A DNA stretch of 64,000 nt from a bacterium (lineage in GTDB: Bacteria; Patescibacteriota; Saccharimonadia; Saccharimonadales; UBA4665), in NCBI GenBank assembly GCA_021800155.1, contig JAJYZG010000001.1, positions 73,583 through 137,582 on the forward strand, given 5' to 3'. The translations under genes and the position numbers were made by a program. Below the pieces are notes generated by a model. It did no database searches. It was given only the letters and a program-made list of their open reading frames with translations, and was not told the origin of the DNA. The stretch's first letter is position 1; each line of letters starts with the position of its first letter. Shown in pieces: positions 19,508 through 28,489 of the stretch.

Positions 19508-19900
19508 ATGGCAAACATCCTGGTAGTAGAAGACGATAAAGATCTTAATGCAGCCTATAAGGTGATTCTCCAGAGCGATAAGCATCGGGTGAAAACTGCT
19601 TATAACGGGCAAGAAGCGCTTGAGTTGCTCAAAGGTTATACGCCAGACCTTATTTTGTTGGATTTACTAATGCCGATTATGGGCGGACTTGAGCTGATAG
19701 AAAAATATGACTTGAAGAGTCACCCTACAGTAAAAGTTCTAATCTTCACTAATATGGAAAATTCGCCCGAAGTTACCAAGGCCTATAACCTTGGGGCCAC
19801 GCGCTGCATCATTAAGTCTTGGACAGCTCCACAAAACCTATCAAAAGTAGTCAACGACACTCTAAAAGCAAAAGATAATAGTCAGCTTAGCTTAAACTAG
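19508..19900 (+). CDS. Stand-alone response regulator receiver protein
   Basis: 'VVEDDKDL', 'LILLDLLMPIMGGLE', 'IIKSWTAPQ'. Confidence 0.88.
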   Translation: MANILVVEDDKDLNAAYKVILQSDKHRVKTAYNGQEALELLKGYTPDLILLDLLMPIMGGLELIEKYDLKSHPTVKVLIFTNMENSPEVTKAYNLGATRCIIKSWTAPQNLSKVVNDTLKAKDNSQLSLN

Positions 19901-20614
19901 TCTGGATTCGGCCTTAACTCCGTCTTCAGGATCAAGCTCGGCAATATATTGGTCGTTTAAAATCAACTGCAGCTTGTTAAGATCAACCGTATATGGTTGA
20001 TTTTTACCATAGTTAATTACACCATTATGCTTAAGCCTGTTAAGCTCAGTTGCCGCAGTTTCGCGCGTCAGCCCGGTAAGATTGGCAAAATCCTGATGCG
20101 TTAAACGTAGCCCAATTTCACGCTTATGTTCGCCGATAACTTTTCCGTGCGTCAGGGCAAGATGGTGCAGAGTATACATAAGCTTTTCATTGGCACGCGA
20201 ATGCTGCAGAGCATTAAGCTGCATCGACAAACCTAAGCTATTATTGACATATCTGTCTAGCTCGGCAAGCGCCATAGCTGGATGAGACCGGACAAATGAC
20301 ACATATTCGTCGCGCTGCACCAAGTAAACCACACACTCAGGTGTAAATGCTTCATAATAATAAATCGCACTCGGCACCTTATAATAAGTCCAAGTTCCGG
20401 GGAAACTCTCATTTGCTCCATAAAATCCAACCGGTTTTTCATCGCCATGAATTGACAAGTTGTATGCTTTCACGACACCTGACTGTATAACATAAGTGCA
20501 GCGTGGCGCTTCGCCTTGGAAAATAATAATCTCACCCTTCCGGTAAGTACGGGTCGGGTACCGGCCAACGAACTGTTGAAGCATTTTTGCGTAAACGTCT
20601 ACCATATATAGCAA
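19892..20614 (-). CDS. Crp/Fnr family transcriptional regulator
   Basis: cNMP-like domain and HTH 'LTHQDFANLTGLTRETAATELNRLKHNGVI'. Confidence 0.85.
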   Translation of the reverse strand: MLYMVDVYAKMLQQFVGRYPTRTYRKGEIIIFQGEAPRCTYVIQSGVVKAYNLSIHGDEKPVGFYGANESFPGTWTYYKVPSAIYYYEAFTPECVVYLVQRDEYVSFVRSHPAMALAELDRYVNNSLGLSMQLNALQHSRANEKLMYTLHHLALTHGKVIGEHKREIGLRLTHQDFANLTGLTRETAATELNRLKHNGVINYGKNQPYTVDLNKLQLILNDQYIAELDPEDGVKAESRLV

Positions 20615-20655
20615 GTGTACTCTTTCGGATCAGCCTAAGCTACCATATCCCCACC

Positions 20656-20757
20656 TCAAACACGACGCCGGTGTTCAAGCAGCTTGGCGTAAAACTTGGC
20701 TAGCCTTTTCTGCCGTTGTTGTTCATATTCAAGCATTAACTCGGATAGTACTGACAT
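20656..20757 (-). CDS. Small ORF, 33 aa (MSVLSELMLEYEQQRQKRLAKFYAKLLEHRRRV)
   Basis: Manual translation; not in ORF track; amphipathic/charged. Confidence 0.25.
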   Translation of the reverse strand: MSVLSELMLEYEQQRQKRLAKFYAKLLEHRRRV

Positions 20758-21035
20758 TTTTCGTTGCACTCGGACGAATGAGTCCCGGCCGCTCCTTTCT
20801 CTGTAGTTAAAAAACTTAAATCACATGGTCCCAAAGCTTGGAGATATTACTATGAGGACTAACCCTCATGGCCGCTGTAAAGTATGTGACAGCTCTCTAA
20901 GCATTAAATTCCAATCGCTTAAGAAAACGCTGAATTCTGTATGTTGATAGTTTCAGAGCGTCGGACGGAATCAAGCACATTGCCACTGACCTGTTAACTT
21001 TAATCTAGGTCCGGCTCGGGATATAGTTATACATC

Positions 21036-21929
21036 ATGCCATATAAAAGCCGGATCCGCGCACTCATTGCAGTCGTATTACTGGTTTTAGTCCTGGCGTT
21101 ATTCGGCTACTACATCGTCGGTCATCCGCAAGTCATTCATGAACTACGCCATATTAGCTTATGGCTCATGCTTCTGTTACTCGCTTGCTACGGTATGCTG
21201 CTGTGGTGGTGGATGGGTGTATATAATGCAACATTAGCTTTGTGCGGCAAGCCATTGCCAAAAAAAGAAAACCTGCTGCTCACCATCTACTCGACACTAG
21301 CCAACTTTTTTTTACCATTGCAAACCGGCCCTGGCGTACGAGCTGCATATTTAAAAAGGCGTCATAAAGTTTCGGTATATTCCTACTTGATGGCCACCCT
21401 GTTTTATTTTGCAATTTACGCGATGATCAGCGCCGGCTTTTTATTTGCCACCAGCCATTACTGGTATCTAGACGCACCTGCCGTTATTGGTGCAGCTATA
21501 ATCAGCTATTTAGTCATTTTTGCTGCACGCAAACTTTTCGCGCGCCGCAACGCTGAAATTAAACTTGAGCTAACCAAAGAAAAACTCCTAACACTATTTC
21601 TAATGACACTTGGGCAGCTGCTGACACAAGCTCTCATCTATGGGATAGAGTTACACGAAGTTACAGGTAACCTTAATCCGATACGCGACCTAAGCTATAC
21701 TGGTGCAGCAAACTTTTCACTATTTGTATCATTGACACCCGGCGCGATCGGTTTTCGTGAAGCCTTCTTGGCTTTAGCCCAGAAACTACACGGATTCTCG
21801 ACAACGCAAATTTTAGCAGCCAACGTGATCGACCGTGGAGTCTACTTGATTGTACTAGGCGCACTTTTTGTCGCCATGCTCGCAACCCATGCACGGAATC
21901 GAATTGCAACACCAAGGGGTGAAAGCTAG
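21036..21929 (+). CDS. UPF0104 / LPG synthase TM-region family flippase-like protein
   Basis: Multi-TM, 'LPLQTGPGVRAAYLKRRHKVS', 'SLTPGAIGFREAFL'. Confidence 0.8.
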   Translation: MPYKSRIRALIAVVLLVLVLALFGYYIVGHPQVIHELRHISLWLMLLLLACYGMLLWWWMGVYNATLALCGKPLPKKENLLLTIYSTLANFFLPLQTGPGVRAAYLKRRHKVSVYSYLMATLFYFAIYAMISAGFLFATSHYWYLDAPAVIGAAIISYLVIFAARKLFARRNAEIKLELTKEKLLTLFLMTLGQLLTQALIYGIELHEVTGNLNPIRDLSYTGAANFSLFVSLTPGAIGFREAFLALAQKLHGFSTTQILAANVIDRGVYLIVLGALFVAMLATHARNRIATPRGES

Positions 21930-21996
21930 CGTTTACAGCTATTTTTCAAAGATTGACATATACTAAACCTTAACGAAAGGACATATTTTTAAAAAT

Positions 21997-22674
21997 ATGC
22001 GAGTCCTACTGGTTGAAGACGAAGAAAAAATAGCAAGCGCCGTAAAACGCGGACTGGAGCTCAAGGGTTATGCCGTAGACACAGTTGCTGACGGAGATAC
22101 CGGATTAAGTTATGCCATCGACCCCGATTACGATATTATCATTCTCGATCGCATGCTGCCGGGAAGTATAGATGGGCTGGAGATAGCTCGGGCGGCACGA
22201 GCCGAAGGTCAACAAGCACCAATCTTGATGCTGACTGCTAGAGGCAGTATTGACGACCGCGTCGAAGGGCTCAACTCCGGTGCCGACGACTATCTCGTTA
22301 AACCGTTTTCATTTTCTGAATTGGTCGCTAGAATGCAGGCTCTGATGCGCCGGCCGCCGGTACAGACTGGAACCGTACTAAAATACGCCGATCTTACACT
22401 GGATCCAGCCCGCTATGAAGTCAAACGGGCAGGGAAATTAATCAAGCTCTCTAGCAAAGAATTTGCACTGCTGGAATACTTCATGCGCCATGCCGAACAG
22501 ATTTTAACTAAAGACATGATCATCAATCACGTCTGGAATGAAGACGCAATCGTTATGCCAAATACGGTTGAGGTATATATTGGTTATTTGCGTTCAAAAA
22601 TTGATCGACCGTTTAACGATAAACAGACCTTAATCAACACGGTACGCGGGTTTGGCTATAAGTTAAGCCGCTAA
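21997..22674 (+). CDS. OmpR-family response regulator
   Basis: Receiver (VEDEEKIA, IILDRMLPG) plus winged HTH 'SSKEFALLEYFMRHAEQILTKDMI...VEVYIGYLRSKID'. Confidence 0.95.
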   Translation: MRVLLVEDEEKIASAVKRGLELKGYAVDTVADGDTGLSYAIDPDYDIIILDRMLPGSIDGLEIARAARAEGQQAPILMLTARGSIDDRVEGLNSGADDYLVKPFSFSELVARMQALMRRPPVQTGTVLKYADLTLDPARYEVKRAGKLIKLSSKEFALLEYFMRHAEQILTKDMIINHVWNEDAIVMPNTVEVYIGYLRSKIDRPFNDKQTLINTVRGFGYKLSR

Positions 22675-22706
22675 AGTGACATAATTATTTTTGTAATTTA
22701 AAACTG

Positions 22707-23705
22707 ATGTTTAAAAGCGCGACATTTAAGCTCACCGTGTCCTATTTAGTGGTGCTAATGGTTATTAGCATTATATTTTCAGCTGTCGTTTATCGGGTCG
22801 GATCGGATAACTTAGTCTACGGGCTGAGTCGTGAAACCCGGGAACTGTCTACCGCCTTCCCAATATTTAACGGTACGCAATTCGCACAGCCCAATCCGCA
22901 TGATCTTGCCGCCGCACGTATCCATTTACTAGATGAACTGATTTTAACTAATCTTCTAGTTTTAGTCGGCGGCGGCCTGATAAGTTATATCCTAGCCCGC
23001 GAAACTCTAAAGCCAATTGAAGACACGCACGAACAGCAAAAGCGCTTTGTTGCCGATGTCAGCCACGAGTTACGCACACCACTTACCGCAATCCGAATGG
23101 AATCAGAAGTCGCCCTGATGGACGAGAGCATGCCAGAACCTGATCTGAGAAAGGTAATATCTAGCAACATTGAGGAAGCTAGTAAACTGGAGATGCTAAT
23201 CAATAATTTAATGAAGTTATCGAGGATGGAGGCTCAGCAACTGCAGCAGTCATTTACAGAAATCAATCTAAAACAGATTACCCTGGACTCGATCGCTCAA
23301 GTCAGGCCATTGGCCAAGCGGCACAAGATACAATTAAACTACAAAGGATCTTCGGTCAAGATTAACGGCGATCATGATAGTATCGCGCAAATGTTAGTAA
23401 TCTTTCTGGACAACGCCATTAAATACAGTCCAAACGGCTCAATCGTTAACGTCTATAGCGGTCAACATGCCAGCGAACCATATATAAAAGTTAGTGACCA
23501 CGGTAAAGGCATTGCCGCGAGCGACCTTGAACATGTATTTGACCGATTTTACCGCGCCGATGCCGCCCGAAGCGGCAAGGGCGGATATGGTCTTGGTTTA
23601 TCGATTGCTAAAATGATCGCTGATGTACATCGAGCTAATATCACGATCACCAGTACTCTAGGCAAGGGTACAACCGTCAATGTTAGTTTTGAAAAGCTAG
23701 CGTAA
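22707..23705 (+). CDS. Sensor histidine kinase
   Basis: 'FVADVSHELRTPLTAI', 'DHGKGIAASDLEHVFDRFYRAD', 'GYGLGLSIAK'. Confidence 0.95.
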   Translation: MFKSATFKLTVSYLVVLMVISIIFSAVVYRVGSDNLVYGLSRETRELSTAFPIFNGTQFAQPNPHDLAAARIHLLDELILTNLLVLVGGGLISYILARETLKPIEDTHEQQKRFVADVSHELRTPLTAIRMESEVALMDESMPEPDLRKVISSNIEEASKLEMLINNLMKLSRMEAQQLQQSFTEINLKQITLDSIAQVRPLAKRHKIQLNYKGSSVKINGDHDSIAQMLVIFLDNAIKYSPNGSIVNVYSGQHASEPYIKVSDHGKGIAASDLEHVFDRFYRADAARSGKGGYGLGLSIAKMIADVHRANITITSTLGKGTTVNVSFEKLA

Positions 23706-24545
23706 GGCAACGCCGATCGACATTACCAGCATCACCGCTAATGAGTAACGAAAACTGCGTTTGGCCCAAAGCTCGATTTCCTTAACCTTCATTCCGCGTA
23801 AGTTAAATATGGTCCATATAACCGCCGTTAGGCCGACCAGCAATAAGTAATAAACATGCAGCGAGGTGATAAAGTATAGCGAAACCACCGCCAGCACGAA
23901 CAGTACGCTATAGACAACAATATACTCAACCGTCGCCGGGAGGCCTTTTATTAAAGGCAATACGGGAACCTTAGCTTTCTCGTATTCTTTGGCGCGAAAC
24001 AGCGCAATCGCGTAGAAATGTGGCATCTGCCAGAACAACATCATCAAGCCGATCAGTAATGCGACTAAATCCAAATGCCCAGCGTAAGCAACATAGCCAC
24101 CTACAATAGGAGTTGCACCCGACACGCTGCCAATAAGCGTTGCATGATAAGTCCGCCTCTTAAAGTATGTATAAATTAACGCGTAATCTAAAAAGCCGAT
24201 TACTCCGATTGCCACACAAAGCCAGTTTACAAAAACAGCAAGCAAACCGAACCCAATAATGGTCAAACAGATACCATAAATTATCCCAGATCGAGCAGTG
24301 ATTAGGCCGTTAACCGTCGGTCGATTTTTGGTTCGTTTCATCATTTGATCGATGTCACGATCATAAAGATTGTTAAATACACATGCACCGCCCATTACTA
24401 AACCGGTACCAACTATCATGCCGATAAAACTGCTAGCGTTAATACTTAACTTTGATGCCAATAAGTAGCCGGCAATCGCCGTTATTAAATTCCCGTAGAT
24501 GATGCCGGGCTTAACCATTATGTAATAGGCTTTGAGCCGACTCAT
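23697..24545 (-). CDS. cyoE: Protoheme IX farnesyltransferase (heme O synthase)
   Basis: 'NNLYDRDIDQMMKRTKNRPT' prenyltransferase motif; last gene of cyo operon. Confidence 0.95.
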   Translation of the reverse strand: MSRLKAYYIMVKPGIIYGNLITAIAGYLLASKLSINASSFIGMIVGTGLVMGGACVFNNLYDRDIDQMMKRTKNRPTVNGLITARSGIIYGICLTIIGFGLLAVFVNWLCVAIGVIGFLDYALIYTYFKRRTYHATLIGSVSGATPIVGGYVAYAGHLDLVALLIGLMMLFWQMPHFYAIALFRAKEYEKAKVPVLPLIKGLPATVEYIVVYSVLFVLAVVSLYFITSLHVYYLLLVGLTAVIWTIFNLRGMKVKEIELWAKRSFRYSLAVMLVMSIGVALR

Positions 24546-24943
24546 AAGTTATCCTGGGCATTCATATATTGCTCCATTTGTTTAGTAGATGGCATCACCC
24601 GGCCTGCAAGACTGTGCATAATCCATAGCGACCCGCCGACCAATATTATAACGACCATAATCATAAATACCGTCATCATCAGCTTAAACCGCGGCGATAA
24701 CTCGCGCCCCACATGCAAAAAGAAAAATAATTGTACCAGAAACTGGATAAGCGCCAAAACCGCAAGCAATCCCAGTAGCAATCCTCGGTTACCGGCATGG
24801 TAATAAGTAATAAGATATGCACAGAGTGTCAGAACTAACGAACTTATAAAACCGATAACGTAATGCTTTAGCCGTGAAGGCTCAGACTCATGGCTAGCAG
24901 CAATTAGTACGTTGGTATACTCAAGGTTGGTCGGTTCACTCAT
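24542..24943 (-). CDS. cyoD: Cytochrome bo-type quinol oxidase subunit IV
   Basis: Three-TM small protein in cyo operon; start at MSEPTN gives ATGA overlap with cyoC. Confidence 0.82.
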   Translation of the reverse strand: MSEPTNLEYTNVLIAASHESEPSRLKHYVIGFISSLVLTLCAYLITYYHAGNRGLLLGLLAVLALIQFLVQLFFFLHVGRELSPRFKLMMTVFMIMVVIILVGGSLWIMHSLAGRVMPSTKQMEQYMNAQDNL

Positions 24944-25563
24944 ACGTGTAATGCTCCGAACAGATAAACTATCGTAAATATAAAAATCCAAACTACATCT
25001 AAAAAGTGCCAGAACAGGCTTAACATGCGCAGCCGTTTAAGAGCGAGTGGGCCTAGTCCGCGCTTATAAATAAATACCCCCATGACTGCCATCCAAAGCA
25101 AACCGATCGTAATATGCGCACCGTGCGTACCAACTAGTGTAAAGTAGCTGGACAAAAAGCCGCTGCGATGCCAGGAATCTCCCATCGTAACAAATTTATG
25201 AAACTCGGTAATTTCTAAACCCAAAAAGGTCAAACCTAGAGCGAATGTCACACCTAGCCATAGTAGCGTCTGCTTTTTGTGACGTCTCTGAGCGCTAAGC
25301 AATGCTAGCCCGCAAGTAAAGCTACTGCTAAGTAGTGCAAGCGTTTCAATGAGTACATATGGCAAAGAGAATAGCTGCGCCCCGCTTGGACCGCCGTAAG
25401 TGTTGTTGCGCAATACCGAAAACACCGCAAACAAACTCGCGAATAAAACACAGTCGGTCATTAAGTAAACCCAAAACCCAAAGACGGCTGTAGAACTTTT
25501 CTCAGATCGCTCGATCTGTTTATTTAGCTGAACCATCTTGGCGTCCGCAATCAATTCACTCAT
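24940..25563 (-). CDS. cyoC: Cytochrome bo-type quinol oxidase subunit III
   Basis: 'FFTLVGTHGAHITIGLLWM...SLFWHFLDVVWIFIFTIVYLFG'. Confidence 0.92.
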   Translation of the reverse strand: MSELIADAKMVQLNKQIERSEKSSTAVFGFWVYLMTDCVLFASLFAVFSVLRNNTYGGPSGAQLFSLPYVLIETLALLSSSFTCGLALLSAQRRHKKQTLLWLGVTFALGLTFLGLEITEFHKFVTMGDSWHRSGFLSSYFTLVGTHGAHITIGLLWMAVMGVFIYKRGLGPLALKRLRMLSLFWHFLDVVWIFIFTIVYLFGALHV

Positions 25564-27548
25564 AAACCCGCCTCCTTTGGTGTTAGTGCCCGATCAATAC
25601 GCATTACTTCATCAGCGTCAAGCTCATATTCTGTATGCTCATCCATTGAGCGCCAGATAATTGTCACTATTACCACCAGCAATCCCACCACGGCAAGCCA
25701 CCAGATATGCCAAACGAAAGCAAACCCTAAGAAAAAGGCACCGCAGGCAATTACCATAGAAAGCGGTGAGTTTTTTGGTATAGTTATCGGCTCATAAGGA
25801 CGGCTGTCGGTAAATTGAGCCTGTTTGTCATACCAAAAAGAATCACGTTTAGTAACTATTGGCAACCTAGCAAAGTTAAAAGAAGGCGGTGGCGTGGGCA
25901 GAGACCATTCGAGTGTTCGTCCGTCCCACGGATCGCGACCGGCGCGATTAGAATTACGCTGCCAGATACTGACCCCAAGTTGCATGAATTGCAGAACCAC
26001 ACCACAAATAATAAAAACTACACCAACCCCTGCGGCTATAAATAGCGGCTGCCATCCTAGACTGGCACTATAGTGATCAAGCCGCCGCGTAGCGCCCATA
26101 AATCCGAGAATATAAAGTGGCACAAAAGCCAACAAAAACCCGATCAGCCAAGACCAGAATGCATACCGTCCTAGCCGTTCGTTTAACTTAAAACCGAAAA
26201 ACTTGGGGAACCAATAGGTAATGGCTGCGAAATAGCCGAACAGTACGCCTGAAACAATCATCATATGGAAATGAGCGATTAAGAACAAACTGTTATGAAG
26301 CTGAAAGTCGAGTGGGGGAACGGCCATGATTACCCCGGCCATTCCGCCAATCGTAAACACCACCACAAACGCAATAAACCATAACACCGGAGTTTTCATA
26401 TTGATCTTACCGCGGTAAAGCGTAAACAGCCAATTAAACAGCTTAACTCCAGTCGGAACTGCGATAATCATGGTCATGATGCCAAAAAACGCATTGACAT
26501 CTGATCCTGCCCCCATCGTGAAGAAATGGTGCAGCCAGACTATAAACGAAAGTATGACAATTGCCCAGATCGCCCAAACCATTGACGTATAACCAAACAA
26601 TTTCTTGCGCGCATAGGTTGCCACAACCTCGGAATATACGCCGAAAGCTGGCAGTACTAATATATACACCTCAGGATGACCCCACGCCCAGATTAAATTA
26701 ACATACATCATCATATTTCCCCCATGACCCGCCGTAAAGAAATGCATGCCAAAAGTCCGATCAAAAGCCAGTAATGTTAAAGTTACGGTTAGGATCGGAA
26801 AGGCAAACACAACCAGAAACATCGAGCCTAAAACGCTCCAGCTGAACAACGGCATGAGCATCATTTTCATGCCCTTAACCCGTTTTTTAAGGATAGTCAC
26901 GATAAAGTTAACCCCGGCCAGCAAGCTGCCGACTCCGGCTATTTCAAGACTCCATATCCAATAATCTACCCCGACAGTCGGACTGTATTTTAATTCGCTT
27001 AGCGGCGGATAAGCTAGCCATCCAGTAGCGGCAAAATCTCCGATGACTAAAGAAACATTGATCAGCACCATGCCGGCGACAAACAGCCAGAAACTAGTAG
27101 CGTTTAAAAAAGGAAAGGCTACGTCGCGGGCTCCAATTTGCAGCGGTACGATCATGTTAATAACACCGAACATCAGTCCCATCGCAACAAAGAAAATCAT
27201 AATCGTTCCGTGAGCGCTGACAACCTGCTGGAACATCGAGGCGCTGATAATACCATGCGCATGGCCAACGGACAGCGCTTGCTGCAGTCTGATTAATATC
27301 ACATCGGACAGACCTCTTAATCCCATTAACACCGCCACGATAATATACATCTTGCCAATCTTTTTCGGATCCTGAGTAGTAAGCCACTCACGATACAACC
27401 ACTTCCAGCGCCTAGTAACGCTGATAAATATAACAGCCGCTAACGGTATCAGAACTAGGATGATGGCACCTCCGGCAGTAATTGGATTATTCGGTAGCTG
27501 ATTAAGCGATAACTTGCCTAGAAGAAAACTGGCAAATGTAGATATCAT
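25560..27548 (-). CDS. cyoB: Cytochrome bo-type quinol oxidase subunit I
   Basis: 'WAWGHPEVYILVLPAFG', 'LHHFFTMG', 'VPTGVKLFNWLFTLYRGKI', 'NSLFLIAHFHMMIVSG'. Confidence 0.97.
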   Translation of the reverse strand: MISTFASFLLGKLSLNQLPNNPITAGGAIILVLIPLAAVIFISVTRRWKWLYREWLTTQDPKKIGKMYIIVAVLMGLRGLSDVILIRLQQALSVGHAHGIISASMFQQVVSAHGTIMIFFVAMGLMFGVINMIVPLQIGARDVAFPFLNATSFWLFVAGMVLINVSLVIGDFAATGWLAYPPLSELKYSPTVGVDYWIWSLEIAGVGSLLAGVNFIVTILKKRVKGMKMMLMPLFSWSVLGSMFLVVFAFPILTVTLTLLAFDRTFGMHFFTAGHGGNMMMYVNLIWAWGHPEVYILVLPAFGVYSEVVATYARKKLFGYTSMVWAIWAIVILSFIVWLHHFFTMGAGSDVNAFFGIMTMIIAVPTGVKLFNWLFTLYRGKINMKTPVLWFIAFVVVFTIGGMAGVIMAVPPLDFQLHNSLFLIAHFHMMIVSGVLFGYFAAITYWFPKFFGFKLNERLGRYAFWSWLIGFLLAFVPLYILGFMGATRRLDHYSASLGWQPLFIAAGVGVVFIICGVVLQFMQLGVSIWQRNSNRAGRDPWDGRTLEWSLPTPPPSFNFARLPIVTKRDSFWYDKQAQFTDSRPYEPITIPKNSPLSMVIACGAFFLGFAFVWHIWWLAVVGLLVVIVTIIWRSMDEHTEYELDADEVMRIDRALTPKEAGL

Positions 27549-28426
27549 ATGACCACCCCGTGTGCTGAAGGAAGCATGTATTTGTCAATAATTAAACCGA
27601 ATAGATTCTTGGCAGGATATGAGTAGTAATGCGGCGGCACGTAGGAGCTGGGACGTTCAAGCTGGCGGTAAGCGAGAATGCTTAGCTTAGGTGAATACAT
27701 GCGTACCTTATCGACCCAACTATTAAACTCTCGGCTACTGACACTTTTGGCCGTAAATTGCATGCTCGCAAAACCAACACCGCTAATATTAGCTGACCGC
27801 CCAACAAAATTGCCAGTAATATCAGCGGCCATATACAACTGCGTCTGCATACCGGCCATCGTATATATCTGACCGGCCAACTGCGGTACCCAGAACGAAT
27901 TCATTGGGGCATCGCTTGTTAGATAAAAATGGATCTGCTCATGTAGAGGAAACTCAACTAAATTGACACTTGCGATATGTTGCTTGGGGTAAATAAAGAG
28001 CCACTTCCAGTCCATCGAGACTACTTGGATTGTCAAAGCCGGACGCTTAGGATCAAGCGGTTTATACGGATTTAGGGCATAAGTAGCATTCCAGGTAATA
28101 ATTGAGACGATTGCAATCAAGATAGCCGGAATTGCCCACCAGGTACCTTCCAGCCAGCGGCTGTGCGCCCATTCCGGAACATAAGAACCACGTCTGGGAT
28201 TATCCTCGCGGTAGCGCCAAAGCGTGTAGGCCAGCAGTATGAAAACCGGGATCGCAACCGCACATAACAAACCAAATATGAGCAAAAGAAGTCGAAACTC
28301 TTTATCGGCAACCGGGCCTTTTGGTTGAAGTACAGGTATGCTGACGCGAGACAGATATACCCCCCAGGCCACCAAAAAAGCAATAATAAATATGGCCAGA
28401 CCCAATCGCTTTTTAGCTTTATTCAC
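27545..28426 (-). CDS. cyoA: Cytochrome bo-type quinol oxidase subunit II
   Basis: COX2-like cupredoxin domain, 'VSMDWKWLFIYPKQHIASVN'; CuA ligands absent, as in quinol oxidases. Confidence 0.93.
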   Translation of the reverse strand: MNKAKKRLGLAIFIIAFLVAWGVYLSRVSIPVLQPKGPVADKEFRLLLLIFGLLCAVAIPVFILLAYTLWRYREDNPRRGSYVPEWAHSRWLEGTWWAIPAILIAIVSIITWNATYALNPYKPLDPKRPALTIQVVSMDWKWLFIYPKQHIASVNLVEFPLHEQIHFYLTSDAPMNSFWVPQLAGQIYTMAGMQTQLYMAADITGNFVGRSANISGVGFASMQFTAKSVSSREFNSWVDKVRMYSPKLSILAYRQLERPSSYVPPHYYSYPAKNLFGLIIDKYMLPSAHGVVI

Positions 28427-28462
28427 TTCTCTTTAAATCTCTTATGCTAATTTTAGCACAGC

Positions 28463-28476
28463 TTGATTTGGATCAA
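28463..28476. promoter_or_regulatory. FNR-type box TTGATTTGGATCAA upstream of cyoA
   Basis: Exact match to TTGAT-N4-ATCAA, followed on the minus strand by GCTGTGC-TAAAAT (possible -10). Confidence 0.6.
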
Positions 28477-28489
28477 TGCTGGGTGTGAC

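Noticed and set aside
23697-28426. Recoded genetic code (TGA as Gly/Trp, as in some CPR)
   Set aside because: ATGA overlaps and many ORFs use TGA as a normal terminator
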